From Dehalobacterium formicoaceticum (GTDB taxonomy: Bacteria; Bacillota; Dehalobacteriia; Dehalobacteriales; Dehalobacteriaceae), in contig NZ_CP022121.1 of the NCBI RefSeq assembly GCF_002224645.1, positions 3,192,501 to 3,256,500 of the forward strand: a stretch of DNA of 64,000 nucleotides, given 5' to 3'. Made by a program: the position numbers and the translations under genes. The first letter of the stretch is position 1; each line of letters starts with the position of its first letter. Positions 1 to 9,129 of the stretch are shown piece after piece. The notes under the pieces were generated by a model. That model saw only the letters and a list, made by a program, of their open reading frames with translations, was not told the origin of the DNA and did not search any database.

Positions 1-792
1 AAAAAAGTCGGTCTGAATCTGGGATACAGCAGCCTGGTATATGGGGCCAACAAGCTGAAAAAAAAGCAGGATTATTTGGGGGTTCCTATTCCCTGGCTTC
101 TGATTTTTGATATCTACGAATCCAATTCAGATTTTTTTCATCAGATGGAGCATTTCATAGGGGAAGGGCGGGAACTGGGCATTCACAGCTATATCGCTTG
201 TCCGCACGAAAAGAATGATATACCAACCATATGTGAAATCGCCAAACGGTTTGATGAATGCCTGTTCATATTGAAAGTATCTCCCGGCTTAATTTCGGAG
301 CAAACCGCCAAGTCTCTCGGCAAAATCCATAATATGATGATTTCCGTACAGATAATGGGTACGGATTTTAGCTGTGGAAGTGATAAAACCGCATTCCGGC
401 TATTAAAACAGAACAACTGCTTATATGGTTTCCATGTAAATTATAACGAGGATACTATGAAGCAATTGACTACTCTGGAATATATCCACTCCGCGATCGG
501 CCTCGGAAATCTGTTCGGTGTGTATATCGCCGAAAACGGCGTTTCGGATACGTGCAGGGACGCCGTATATACCTTTGCGTGCAATGTCAGGGGGGAAACC
601 GGCCAGCCTTTGATTACGCTGGAATGGTTCCGGGATATGCGGGTTATCAGTGAAAAAATCCTCTCCGGCGATGGTTACATGGCGATTAACCTGGCGGAAA
701 GGGTCTATTGTGAATATATCAAAGCAAAAGATGAGCTTACAAAATCGCTTCTTGGAATACTTCAGAACACACGGCCCTGTGCAAGCTTCTGA
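1..792 (+). CDS. Unrecognised protein, 5'-truncated by window edge
   Basis: The reading frame is open from base 1 and stops at 790-792, so the N-terminus lies outside the window. An internal ATG at 76 gives 238 residues, but in-frame codons before it encode sensible sequence (GLNLGYSSLVYGANKLKKK), so 76 is unlikely to be the true start. The chain is soluble, alternates hydrophobic strands with helices as in a barrel-like fold, and has no signal peptide or membrane segment. I do not recognise the family. The AI-2E-type gene starts two bases after its stop codon, which suggests co-transcription and coupled translation. Confidence 0.6.
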   Translation, partial: KKVGLNLGYSSLVYGANKLKKKQDYLGVPIPWLLIFDIYESNSDFFHQMEHFIGEGRELGIHSYIACPHEKNDIPTICEIAKRFDECLFILKVSPGLISEQTAKSLGKIHNMMISVQIMGTDFSCGSDKTAFRLLKQNNCLYGFHVNYNEDTMKQLTTLEYIHSAIGLGNLFGVYIAENGVSDTCRDAVYTFACNVRGETGQPLITLEWFRDMRVISEKILSGDGYMAINLAERVYCEYIKAKDELTKSLLGILQNTRPCASF

Positions 793-794
793 TC

Positions 795-1883
795 ATGTTT
801 TATGACAATAAAAGTATGACCATAGAAAAGAAAAAAAACTTTATTATTAATTTCATCTACTTTGCCTTGATTATCGCTATTGTATTTATTGTGATAAAGT
901 ATGTACTTGGCTTATTGATGCCATTTATTATTGGTTTTATAGTAGCTTTGCTTTTGAAGCCGGTAATAAATTTTACATCGGAAAAATTCCATGTTCACAA
1001 AAAGGCTGTTGCGGTTGCCCTGATTCTGCTGTTCTATGGTGTGGCGGGCTTTTTTGTATCCTGGATCGGCATAAGGTTTCTTGCCGAGCTAAAAGATGGT
1101 ATCATCAAGCTCCCAGAAATATATGCGCTGGATATTGAGCCTGCAATTAATGAAGTCTTTGATAATGCAGAAAGAATAACAGCCCAACTTGATCCTATGA
1201 TGGTTCAGGCAATTCAAAATATGGCAGATTCTTTATCTCAATCTGTGGGATCGTTTATTTCCAGTATTTCCTCAAAGACGATTGGGTTGATAGCATCCTC
1301 GGCATCTTTTGTACCAGGGCTGTTCCTATCTATTATATTTGCGGTCATTTCATCCCTGTTTTTTGCTATGGATTACAATAAAATTACAGGGTATATTGCT
1401 AAGTTGTTTCCGTCTCAAAAACAAAACCTTTTAGCTGAGATAAAAGCTTTTGCCACCGGCATCGGCTTAAAGTATATCAAAGCTTATGCGATTTTAATGG
1501 CCGTAACATTTATTGAGCTTGCAGTGGGGCTCTCTATCTTGAAGGTGGTCGGGGCGATTACCATTGCCGCGCTGATTGCCGTTATCGACATACTGCCCGT
1601 GCTTGGCACGGGTGGCGTTGTCGTTCCATGGATCATTATTGAACTTATAAAAGGCAATATACCGCTTGCCATTGGGCTTGCGGTATTATACCTTATCATA
1701 ATTATAGTCCGTAATATATTGGAACCCAAGTTGGTAGGAAAACAAATAGGGCTGCATCCTCTTGTCATGTTAATATGCATATATATCGGATTAAAGGTCT
1801 TCGGATTAATCGGAATACTCGCTCTGCCTGTCGCCGTAGTCATAATAAAACATCTTTATGATAATGATTTTTTCAAGCAATAG
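795..1883 (+). CDS. AI-2E family transporter (permease)
   Basis: The 362-residue polytopic membrane protein has the layout of the AI-2E transporter family (PF01594). An N-terminal hydrophobic pair (about residues 17-50 and 60-85) is followed by a soluble loop at about 95-160 and a C-terminal bundle of hydrophobic segments. A glycine-rich DILPVLGTGGVVVPW stretch near residue 268 is typical of the family. Members export small molecules or act in Na+/H+ exchange; the substrate cannot be read from sequence. The ATG lies two bases after the upstream stop and has no strong ribosome site, so translational coupling is likely. A second ATG at 816 is an alternative start. Confidence 0.85.
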   Translation: MFYDNKSMTIEKKKNFIINFIYFALIIAIVFIVIKYVLGLLMPFIIGFIVALLLKPVINFTSEKFHVHKKAVAVALILLFYGVAGFFVSWIGIRFLAELKDGIIKLPEIYALDIEPAINEVFDNAERITAQLDPMMVQAIQNMADSLSQSVGSFISSISSKTIGLIASSASFVPGLFLSIIFAVISSLFFAMDYNKITGYIAKLFPSQKQNLLAEIKAFATGIGLKYIKAYAILMAVTFIELAVGLSILKVVGAITIAALIAVIDILPVLGTGGVVVPWIIIELIKGNIPLAIGLAVLYLIIIIVRNILEPKLVGKQIGLHPLVMLICIYIGLKVFGLIGILALPVAVVIIKHLYDNDFFKQ

Positions 1884-1979
1884 CTGATAAAAACAGAATA
1901 AGTTTTGGATAATGTCTGGATTAAAAGGAAGAGAAGGGACGAACACAGATAGCATTCAATTTTGTGAGGCTATAATCAT

Positions 1980-2735
1980 ATGTATAACGAAATATTTGAT
2001 ATTGGTTTCATATCAATACACGGCTACGGGCTAATGATAGGGATCGGCATCTTATGCGCTTTGATAACAGCGGGTAAACGGGCAAAAAAAAGAGGGCTTG
2101 ATGCAGATTTTGTGTATAGTTTAGGAGTTGTAACCCTTATATTCGGATTTATTGGAGCAAAACTGCTTTATTGTTTAGTAGAAATAAATGCCTTTTTCAA
2201 TGAACCTATGCGGATTGTATCCGGGAGCGGTTTCGTAGTATATGGAGGCATAATTGGCGGCATATTAGCAGCAATGATGTATTGTAGATCAAAAAGAGTT
2301 AATTTCTTTCAATACTTTGATTTAACAGTGCCATCCGTAGTACTGGCACAAGGATTTGGTCGAATTGGTTGTTTTCTTGCCGGATGCTGCTATGGACGTG
2401 AAACAGATTCGGTCATTGGTATAGTTTTTCACAATTCATCTTTTGCACCTAATGGAGTTAAACTTATACCAACCCAGTTGTTTTCAAGTGCAGGAGACTT
2501 CTTGATCGCGATAGTATTGTTATTTTATGCTCAAAAAGACCGGAGAACGGGGAAGGTAGGGTCTTTATACCTCATTCTTTATAGTGTGGGAAGATTCATA
2601 ATAGAATTCTTTAGAAACGATTACAGGGGTAGCGTCGGAATTCTGTCAACATCTCAGTTGATATCTGTAATAATTTTGGCAATTGGCATAGTGATGTTTT
2701 CTAGGAAAGAATTGCCTTGGGCTAACAAAGAGTGA
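1980..2735 (+). CDS. Prolipoprotein diacylglyceryl transferase-like protein (Lgt family)
   Basis: The 251-residue protein has about seven membrane segments. The Lgt signature GRIGCFLAGCCYG lies near residue 124, a YGGIIGG motif near residue 84, and a C-terminal GRFIIEFFRND near residue 205. Lgt moves diacylglycerol from phosphatidylglycerol to the lipobox cysteine of prelipoproteins. In E. coli Lgt the equivalent of YGG is HGG, whose His is important; here it is Tyr. The GCFLAGCCYG form also differs from the classical GNFINGE form, so this may be a divergent paralogue. A GAGG element lies about 10 bases before the ATG. It shares its strand with the AI-2E gene but is about 100 bases away. Confidence 0.8.
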   Translation: MYNEIFDIGFISIHGYGLMIGIGILCALITAGKRAKKRGLDADFVYSLGVVTLIFGFIGAKLLYCLVEINAFFNEPMRIVSGSGFVVYGGIIGGILAAMMYCRSKRVNFFQYFDLTVPSVVLAQGFGRIGCFLAGCCYGRETDSVIGIVFHNSSFAPNGVKLIPTQLFSSAGDFLIAIVLLFYAQKDRRTGKVGSLYLILYSVGRFIIEFFRNDYRGSVGILSTSQLISVIILAIGIVMFSRKELPWANKE

Positions 2736-2775
2736 ATGTTCAGCGCATTTTTCAGCTTTACGGGTTTCAGGCTTA

Positions 2776-3876
2776 TTAACTATTCTCCGAGCCCATTTCT
2801 CGTATATTTTTAACAGCCAAAGCAAACAGCGCCCTTATGGTTTGAAAAACAAACTTCCTTGTCTCATCGTCAATACCTCTGATTGCGCCAAGTACGGCAA
2901 CAGCCTTTTGGGGCCAATCTCCGGTCAGATCATAAAATGTTTTGGCATTTGTTGCTTGGATAATCTGAAAAAGAGTATTGACAAACAACTCCCGTTTTTG
3001 GTCGTCAAAGGAGTTAATCCATTGGTTTAGCGTCCCGTTCATAAAAAGCGCGCTTTTTTTAACCGATTGAACATATTGAAAATCACTGCCGTCAATTAGC
3101 CACGAAAAAGAATCATGCTGCATAAACCAGATGCGATTGCTTTTCACCACGGAATAATGTTCCTGATTCTGCAATAGCATTCCGATTATGGATGACTGAG
3201 GCAAGGTTTTATTGATTCGGTCTTTTATAGTTAAATACTCGTGGCATTGAAAAACTTCATCCCTGAATCCGGGTCCATCATGGCTAAAGACATGCGTGAT
3301 CCTATTTTGAATGGGCTGGTAGCATTTTATGGAGGAATAGACCGCAATATTTCCTCCTTTCGAGTGTCCGCCAATTTTTAATTGGCATGAAATTCTATCG
3401 GCAACGGCATTCAGGTAGGCGACGCCTTCTTCCTGCGAGGGAATAGGGCTGATGAATGCCATGTTAAAATCCTCTTTCCATCCAATAAAGGTTGAATCGG
3501 TTCCGCGATAAGCGATATAGGCTGAACAGTCGTCCAGCAAAAACGTAATGGCTGAGAACTGCTTCTCAGTCTTGTTGTCTATTTTATTGACATAAAAAGC
3601 CATTTTCAAGTCACGAAACCTTGAACTGTTCGCCAGCGCAAAGAATAGATGCCGGTTGTTTTTACTGTTCCATGTATCACGAAACAGCATATCCAGGTTT
3701 TCCTTGCTTGCTATTTCTTTTATGCTTACCGGCGTCGCGGTATCAAATAAACCGGGTACGAACTTATCAAAACGCAGATACGCCAATTGGGATAAAACCA
3801 GGCTGTCAGCCGCGTTGAATTTTCTATTTTTAAAAGTATCACTTTCTTCTATTGCGTAATCAATAATGTTTTTCAT
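2776..3876 (-). CDS. Mbeg1-like (DUF2974) alpha/beta hydrolase
   Basis: The 366-residue protein resembles the DUF2974/Mbeg1-like family. Its N-terminus (NIIDYAIEE, then DSLVLSQLAYLRF) and the nucleophile-elbow motif GGHSKGGNIA, with Ser as likely nucleophile, fit an alpha/beta hydrolase, probably lipase-like. The frame is open upstream to 3930, but I chose the ATG at 3876 because a GGAG ribosome site lies just before it and the family usually begins at this Met. No signal peptide is visible, so it is probably cytoplasmic. Substrate unknown. It lies downstream of a TetR gene on the same strand and may be controlled by it. Confidence 0.75.
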   Translation of the reverse strand: MKNIIDYAIEESDTFKNRKFNAADSLVLSQLAYLRFDKFVPGLFDTATPVSIKEIASKENLDMLFRDTWNSKNNRHLFFALANSSRFRDLKMAFYVNKIDNKTEKQFSAITFLLDDCSAYIAYRGTDSTFIGWKEDFNMAFISPIPSQEEGVAYLNAVADRISCQLKIGGHSKGGNIAVYSSIKCYQPIQNRITHVFSHDGPGFRDEVFQCHEYLTIKDRINKTLPQSSIIGMLLQNQEHYSVVKSNRIWFMQHDSFSWLIDGSDFQYVQSVKKSALFMNGTLNQWINSFDDQKRELFVNTLFQIIQATNAKTFYDLTGDWPQKAVAVLGAIRGIDDETRKFVFQTIRALFALAVKNIREMGSENS

Positions 3877-3981
3877 ACTACCTGCTCCAATTTCAGTTTG
3901 GGAATGCTTTACAGGCAGTGCAGCTTTCACATTGCTAAAATCTGATTACTGACAAATAAAAAATAATGGGCTGCCATATAA

Positions 3982-4572
3982 TCATTCCGGTTTGGTCGGA
4001 TTTTCCGTGGCGATCCCTTCGCTTTGGCTTTCCAGTTCACAAAGAATGCTTCCGTCAAATAAGCTGCGCATTTTCATTACATACTCTGCCGGATCATCTT
4101 TCATGCCATTGTCGGCCCACCGCACAATCAGACCGACAAAAGCAGTGGAAATAAATTCGACAATAAATCCCCATTTTTCTTCTTCAAATTCTGTGTTTTT
4201 GATGCTCTCTATTACAGATATCGAAATATCGCGGATGTAATCATGCAGATATTCCTGAAAAGAATTTTGCCCGGTTGTGTTAAGAGCGTTGATATAAAAC
4301 GTCTTATTTTGCCGCATATAATTGCACAAATCTGTCAGGCCATCCATCCAATGCTCCACTTTGTTATAGGAATTCATAAAACAGGCGGTCTCCGTATAAT
4401 AAATCCAATTCATAAGATCATACTTATCTTTGAAATGATAATAAAATGCTTGCCTTGTTAGTCCGCAGTTATCCACAATATCGCTGACGCAAATCTTATT
4501 AAAAGCGGTCTTTGCCATTAGCCCTTTCAATGAATTGGCAAGGGCTAGTTTCGTTATATTCGAATCAGACAT
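3982..4572 (-). CDS. TetR family regulator (DhaS-like C-terminus)
   Basis: The 196-residue protein begins with a TetR-type helix-turn-helix at about residues 8-55 (ITKLALANSLKGLM, ICVSDIVDNCGLTRQAFYYHF). Its C-terminal region, with NEY-like aromatic clusters and LCNYMRQNKTFYINAL, resembles the TetR_C_8 domain found in DhaS-like activators. Such proteins are ligand-responsive repressors or activators, sometimes without a bound ligand. It lies between yidC and the Mbeg1-like hydrolase, all on the minus strand. A GGAGGGGG ribosome site precedes the ATG. No operator was identified near it. Confidence 0.85.
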   Translation of the reverse strand: MSDSNITKLALANSLKGLMAKTAFNKICVSDIVDNCGLTRQAFYYHFKDKYDLMNWIYYTETACFMNSYNKVEHWMDGLTDLCNYMRQNKTFYINALNTTGQNSFQEYLHDYIRDISISVIESIKNTEFEEEKWGFIVEFISTAFVGLIVRWADNGMKDDPAEYVMKMRSLFDGSILCELESQSEGIATENPTKPE

Positions 4573-4612
4573 TTAAGCTGAGCCCCCTCCCAAAGTAATC
4601 CGAGAATTCATC

Positions 4613-5536
4613 TTATGCTGTATCCGTCTGACGTAATTCACTATTGCTGTTTTCGGTTTGCTTTTTCCTGTCACTACGCTTTTTTAAAACAACGATGTTT
4701 ATAAACATCTGTTGCACGATTTGATAAATATTCCCAATGATCCAATACAGGCCCAGCCCGGCAGGAACTGTAAAAGTAATTACGCCACTCATGATGGGTG
4801 AAATTAAGGCTAAGTTATTTTGTATGGACGCCTGCATCCGATCTGCGTTTGTTTTCGGCGTATCCTTCATGGAATATTTTACTGAAATATAGGATGTGAG
4901 GGCCGACAGCAACGGAATTAACAGCAGAAGGTAGCTATGTATGCTTGTACCGCTGTTGATATAATTGCTGGGATTCCAGGCGGGCACTGCTCCAAGATTG
5001 ATCCCTAAAAAATTCATATTGAGTAAATCTTCCGGTTGCAGCAAATGAGATACCGCCTGAAGCTTTTCTGAGTGGTCACTAAAATAAGCAATAATACTCA
5101 GGTCTTTCATGTTCGCAATCTTTTCGGCACCCTGCGGTATCAGTTCATAGAGCCGCGCTATGATTTCAGGAGATTTCCCAGTCATGTATTTCAAAGGCTG
5201 GGAAATAACGTAATATAAAGAAAACAAAATTGGTATCTGGATCAGCAGGGGAAGGCAGCCGCCGGTCGGATTCACCTTATTTTCCTGATAGAGTTTCATC
5301 AGCTCCGTACTCTGCTTTTCCTTGTCGTCTTTATATTTCTTTTGAATTTCCTGCATCTGTGGCTGAAGCTGACCAATTTTTGAGGTCGATTGCACCTGCT
5401 TTATGGTCAGGGGAAGCATAAGTGATTTTATTCCTACCGTTAAAAATATGACTGCGATCCCATAATTCTGAAACGCAATGTTATCATATATATATTTCAA
5501 GATGGCTCCCATCGGGATTGCTATAAAATCTAACAT
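4613..5536 (-). CDS. yidC: YidC/Oxa1 membrane protein insertase
   Basis: The 307-residue protein has the YidC/Oxa1 core. An N-terminal hydrophobic segment is followed by the cytoplasmic helical hairpin (QPQMQEIQKKYKDDKEKQ, about residues 63-80) and the substrate-groove region TGGCLPLLIQIPILFSLYYV near residue 92. The last membrane segments end in a conserved GLYWIIGNIYQIVQQ. It inserts and folds membrane proteins, alone or with SecYEG. The larger periplasmic domain of Gram-negative YidC is absent, as in monoderm bacteria. The usual rnpA-yidC-jag context is missing, so this is probably a second paralogue. The HD-domain gene lies 29 bases upstream. Confidence 0.9.
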   Translation of the reverse strand: MLDFIAIPMGAILKYIYDNIAFQNYGIAVIFLTVGIKSLMLPLTIKQVQSTSKIGQLQPQMQEIQKKYKDDKEKQSTELMKLYQENKVNPTGGCLPLLIQIPILFSLYYVISQPLKYMTGKSPEIIARLYELIPQGAEKIANMKDLSIIAYFSDHSEKLQAVSHLLQPEDLLNMNFLGINLGAVPAWNPSNYINSGTSIHSYLLLLIPLLSALTSYISVKYSMKDTPKTNADRMQASIQNNLALISPIMSGVITFTVPAGLGLYWIIGNIYQIVQQMFINIVVLKKRSDRKKQTENSNSELRQTDTA

Positions 5537-5565
5537 ACTTTTTGATCCTTTCTAAGGAAGGTGCA

Positions 5566-6087
5566 TTAACGGCACAATAGGCTTTGCAACCTACGCACAT
5601 TTTTTCTTTCTCCAAAATTGAAAGTTTCCATAAATGCACAATATTTATCTATCGCGGCCACAATGTATGCTTCCTTATATTTGGGCGGTGTTACTGTCAA
5701 AGGCCACATGTGTTTTCGGATGATATCCTGTTCCGCTTTGTTTAAATGGAAATATTTATTCGCATTCTGCAAAGCGACTTGAGGATGCGTAAGGCCATGT
5801 AGCCCATTGTACGGTTTTTCAAGATGCCAGTCGTACAGAAAAAAATCGTGAAGCAATCCTCCTCTGGCCGCCGAACGATAATCAAGCCCCATCCGCCTGC
5901 AAACAAGATAGCTGCTGTACGACACATAAAGGCTATGCTTTAAACAATTGATGTCGCTGTGTTGGATATAATTTCCCATCGACCGGACCATTTCATGGTT
6001 GATCAGCCCGCTTACACAGTCCAGGTATTCCGCATCAGCGAAGGAATCCGGTTCCAGTCTTAATTTTGAAATGATCCAGCCGTTCAT
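5566..6087 (-). CDS. HD-domain protein (putative phosphohydrolase)
   Basis: The 173-residue protein carries an HD metal-binding domain. A first His lies in the helix at about residue 50 (CLKHSLYVSYSSYLVCRRMG), the HD doublet in GGLLHDFFLYDW near residue 82, and a later histidine in the IRKHMWPL helix. HD proteins are metal-dependent phosphohydrolases acting on nucleotides or related substrates; this substrate is unknown. An AAAGGGGC ribosome site precedes the ATG. It sits between the ABC1 kinase and yidC genes, with short gaps on both sides, and probably belongs to one transcript with them. Confidence 0.8.
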   Translation of the reverse strand: MNGWIISKLRLEPDSFADAEYLDCVSGLINHEMVRSMGNYIQHSDINCLKHSLYVSYSSYLVCRRMGLDYRSAARGGLLHDFFLYDWHLEKPYNGLHGLTHPQVALQNANKYFHLNKAEQDIIRKHMWPLTVTPPKYKEAYIVAAIDKYCAFMETFNFGERKNVRRLQSLLCR

Positions 6088-6115
6088 TTAATATTGCCCC
6101 TTTTATGCGTTATTT

Positions 6116-7804
6116 TCAGCTTCTTGACCTGATCATGGAAATCACCAGTACCAAAACAATAATAGCCGCCGATGCCAAACCTACTTTTAAGACGGTAATA
6201 TTGAAAAAATACATTTCGCTGCTTCTATCCGCACTAAGGCCGGAGCTTATCAGGACTCCGGCGATGATAATGCTTACGGCAAGCAAAATCAGGCTGAAGG
6301 ATATCCTATTGAAGATTCGTTCCAGCCGCCTTTGAAGCTTATCCATCTCTTTCATCTCAAACTGAACGGCAAAGTCTGTATCTGCCGCTTTATGCAGAAG
6401 GTTTTGCATCGCGGCCGGGAATTCGCTCAACAGATTCCAATAATCTAATAAGTTCTTTTTTATTCCGCTTCCCATTCTCTCGATTGAAAGCGACTGATAA
6501 CGCAGCTTTTTAGCGATAGGTTCCGCAATAACAAGGGAGTTAATATCCGGGGCTAATTTTTCCAACAGTCCTTGAAGAGTTGTCAATGTTTTGGAAAGCA
6601 AAGCAAATTCACGGGGTGTTTTTACATGGTTCAAAAACGCAATATGGAAGATTTCCTGGATCAGCTTATCAATTTTCATCTCGTTCATAGGCATCGTAAG
6701 GTACTTTTCGATCAGCGCATCAACGCCTTTTTCAAAGCTTTTGACATTGCTTCGAGCAGTTGCGGCCTCCATAGCAAAAATGGAGTTGACCACCATTCGA
6801 CTGTCTTTGAAGGCAACCCCGATAAAAAAATTTGAAATCGCTCTTTTCCGGGATTCGTTGAAGCAACCTACCATCCCCAAATCAAGAAATATGATGGTGC
6901 CGTCCGGCATGACCTGAATATTACCCGGATGCGGGTCCGCATGAAAAAAACCGTCTCTGAGTATTTGATTACATATGGAGGCGGCAAGCCTCTCGGCGAT
7001 CTTTCTTCGATTAATGCCCGCCAGATCCAAGGCGGCAGTATCGCTGATCTTGATACCTTCAAAATACTCCATGGTGAGAACCCGCTTTGTTGTATATATC
7101 CACTTCACTTTTGGGACTGTTACGCCTTCGTCCCGGCTGAGATTAAGCCTGAAGGTATCCGCGTTTTCACCTTCTTTGGTAAAATCCAGTTCATTTTTAA
7201 GCGTGTTTTCAAAATCCGCCACCATACCGCTAAAATCATAAATCTCCCCGTATTTTGTGTGATGGTCGAGAAAATGCGCCATATCTTTTAAAATGTTTAA
7301 GTCCAGATCTATGAGTTTTTCTATCTCCGGCCTCTGAACCTTTACGGCCACCTGCTTTCCCGAAATCAGTCTGGCGCGATGGACTTGGGATATGGATGCC
7401 GCGGCCACAGGCTCCTCGTCAAATTCTTTAAAGAGATTTCCCAGCGTGTCATTAAATTCCGTTTCAATGAGCGTCTTGACCTCAGAAAAAGGAAACGGTT
7501 GCACCGAGTCTTGCAGCCTTTTAAGCTCTTCAATAATATCAGCCGGTAAAATATCCCGTCGTATGCTTAAAATTTGTCCCAGTTTAACAAACGTCGGACC
7601 CAATTCTTCCAAGGCCATCTTCAGCCTTTTTCCTGCTGAAGCTCCGGCCGTGTCAGGTGCAGTTCCGACGTCTAAAATTCTATTTTTGGACCTTAAAGAA
7701 TAAGGGAGCCTAAGTCGCTTTACAAGCAATCCAAAACCATGTTTTGTAAAAACAGCAATAATTTCTTTATATCTTCTGGCACGAACGCGCCTGTAATTCA
7801 TCAT
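6116..7804 (-). CDS. ABC1/UbiB (AarF) family atypical kinase
   Basis: The 562-residue protein contains the family-specific KxGQ motif (FVKLGQILSIRRDILP, near residue 73), the Ala-rich loop AAASISQVHRA, the lysine strand QVAVKVQRP and the metal-binding DPHPGNI / FLDLGMVG motifs. Two membrane segments near the C-terminus (about 505-530 and 535-555) anchor it. UbiB/COQ8-like proteins are membrane-linked ATPases that support quinone and isoprenoid metabolism; the role in Firmicutes is not settled. A phasin-like gene and a TetR gene lie upstream on the same strand, an arrangement that suggests joint control by the TetR. Confidence 0.92.
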   Translation of the reverse strand: MMNYRRVRARRYKEIIAVFTKHGFGLLVKRLRLPYSLRSKNRILDVGTAPDTAGASAGKRLKMALEELGPTFVKLGQILSIRRDILPADIIEELKRLQDSVQPFPFSEVKTLIETEFNDTLGNLFKEFDEEPVAAASISQVHRARLISGKQVAVKVQRPEIEKLIDLDLNILKDMAHFLDHHTKYGEIYDFSGMVADFENTLKNELDFTKEGENADTFRLNLSRDEGVTVPKVKWIYTTKRVLTMEYFEGIKISDTAALDLAGINRRKIAERLAASICNQILRDGFFHADPHPGNIQVMPDGTIIFLDLGMVGCFNESRKRAISNFFIGVAFKDSRMVVNSIFAMEAATARSNVKSFEKGVDALIEKYLTMPMNEMKIDKLIQEIFHIAFLNHVKTPREFALLSKTLTTLQGLLEKLAPDINSLVIAEPIAKKLRYQSLSIERMGSGIKKNLLDYWNLLSEFPAAMQNLLHKAADTDFAVQFEMKEMDKLQRRLERIFNRISFSLILLAVSIIIAGVLISSGLSADRSSEMYFFNITVLKVGLASAAIIVLVLVISMIRSRS

Positions 7805-7954
7805 ATCAACTCTATCCCGCGATTCCGCACTATATTTAAGCAGAGGGGAAAGGAGGCGCTTCTATCGTTTCATCACATAGCAAAAGCATATTCAGATTGA
7901 TTTGCTCTCTTTCCTGAGCCTGCTACTTTTCCGGCACTCTGAACATTATCCCCT

Positions 7955-8293
7955 TTACTTGGTGCCCTCGCTTTTGAAAAATCCTTGTTCCCGGAGTACT
8001 TGCTGCATTTGTTCTCTGACAATTTCTCTGATTTCATCTTTTGTAACAAGGTCTTCTTTTCTCGCCACATTTACATGATCCAGAGCCTTGGTGACCTCAC
8101 CCTGAATCAGCTTTTTCAGTTCTTCTCTCTGTTCTTCGCTTCTTTGCATAAGCTCGCTCGCAAACTGCCGGGCGTCTTTTTTGGCCACCTCGCCTCTGCC
8201 GACCAGTTCCTCAACCACTTCTTCCACCTTTTCCTGTGAATACAAGAAAAGCCCTAATCCTAAGTTGATTGTCTTTTCAAATGCGTTTGACAT
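7955..8293 (-). CDS. Phasin-family-like helical protein
   Basis: The 112-residue protein has a short hydrophobic start (INLGLGLFLYSQ) followed by a long charged coiled-coil-like helix (KVEEVVEELVGRGEVAKKDA, then a Gln/Glu-rich stretch), as in phasins and polyhydroxyalkanoate-regulator-like proteins. In Clostridia such genes commonly sit next to ABC1/UbiB kinases. The role is unknown here; surface binding of lipid bodies or membranes is an inference. I chose the ATG at 8293, eight bases after GGGAG, rather than the GTG three codons upstream, which is too close to the ribosome site. It begins 15 bases after the tetR stop. Confidence 0.7.
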   Translation of the reverse strand: MSNAFEKTINLGLGLFLYSQEKVEEVVEELVGRGEVAKKDARQFASELMQRSEEQREELKKLIQGEVTKALDHVNVARKEDLVTKDEIREIVREQMQQVLREQGFFKSEGTK

Positions 8294-8308
8294 AATACAC
8301 ACTCCCTC

Positions 8309-8890
8309 TTAATTTAATAGGCTCTCTGCCAAATTTAAGGATTCAAAGGCGCTGTCCCGGTCGGAACCGAGTATTATTTGAATAGATGTTCCGAGTAAAG
8401 CTCCAAGAACTAATTTAGCTACCGTTTGGGGAGAATATCCAAGATATTTTTTATTGATTTTCGTGTGGGTCAATAGGTTTCTTTCAATAACCTCCGTCAG
8501 CTCAGTAAATAAGCTGTCCAGTTGTTCTCTAAAAGATGGAATCCATAAAGCCTGTGCTATAAAATCAATAAAAAGTTTCAAAAGTTTTGGTTTATCCCTG
8601 ATCAGTTCCTTAAAGAACCTCACGAGGGACGCGAGCTTTTCTTTCTCACCCGTGACAGATTCTAAATTTCCTTCTATTTCATGTAAATATTGGAGTGTCA
8701 TCATATTGATAACTTCAATGAATAATTTTTCTTTATTCTTATAGTAGTATGTCAGTTGGCTTAACGCGACTCCGGCTTCCTCGGCAATATTACGCATGGA
8801 TACATTGGCATAGCCTCTTGTAGAAAGACATTCAAAGGCCGTTATAAGGATTTTCTCAGAGGGATTTGTTTTATCAGTCTTTTGTTGCAT
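8309..8890 (-). CDS. TetR/AcrR family regulator
   Basis: The 193-residue protein has a clear N-terminal TetR helix-turn-helix (residues about 10-58; ANVSMRNIAEEAGVALSQLTYYYKNK) and a helical C-terminal ligand-binding domain with MTLQYLHEIE and LLKLFIDFIAQAL. The ATG follows a GGAGGTGCCAC ribosome site. Its promoter (TTGACA, 18-bp spacer, TAAAAT) lies just upstream, with a TACGTACGTA palindrome immediately after the -10 box, so autoregulation is likely. It heads the minus-strand group with the phasin-like and ABC1 kinase genes and is their probable regulator. Confidence 0.9.
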   Translation of the reverse strand: MQQKTDKTNPSEKILITAFECLSTRGYANVSMRNIAEEAGVALSQLTYYYKNKEKLFIEVINMMTLQYLHEIEGNLESVTGEKEKLASLVRFFKELIRDKPKLLKLFIDFIAQALWIPSFREQLDSLFTELTEVIERNLLTHTKINKKYLGYSPQTVAKLVLGALLGTSIQIILGSDRDSAFESLNLAESLLN

Positions 8891-8910
8891 GTGGCACCTC
8901 CAAAATATTG

Positions 8911-8956
8911 GTCGTACGTACGTATTATTTTATCATAATTTTTTTGCCCATGTCAA
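8911..8956 (-). promoter_or_regulatory. Sigma-A promoter with overlapping TetR operator
   Basis: On the minus strand a consensus -35 TTGACA (8951-8956) is separated by 18 bases from TAAAAT (8927-8932). A perfect TACGTACGTA palindrome (8915-8924) lies directly downstream of the -10, at or near the expected transcription start. This is where a repressor site would block initiation. The adjacent tetR gene starts at 8890, so autorepression is the simplest reading. Confidence 0.7.
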
Positions 8957-9047
8957 GTAATCCGGCATTGATAATAGATGTAGTACAGGGAGGAGGCGTA
9001 CCTCTTTGACATAACGCTGACGCAAATGATTGATAAAGTTTCTCTAA

Positions 9048-9100
9048 AAAAAAAGATCGCCCGGCAATACCGTTTTTAGGTATTGTCGATCGGTCTTTTT
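9048..9100. terminator. Bidirectional hairpin terminator
   Basis: CAATACC and GGTATTG form an inner stem around a T-rich loop, and AAAAAGA / TCTTTTT form an outer stem, so either strand ends in a U-run. It separates the RadC-like gene from the tetR promoter and would stop transcription leaving the element to the left. Confidence 0.6.
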
Positions 9101-9129
9101 GGTATCGCACTATATTTAGAGTTCCGCCC

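Noticed and set aside
8925-9110. 61-codon frame between tetR and radC
   Set aside because: It overlaps the tetR promoter and the bidirectional terminator and has no family features.
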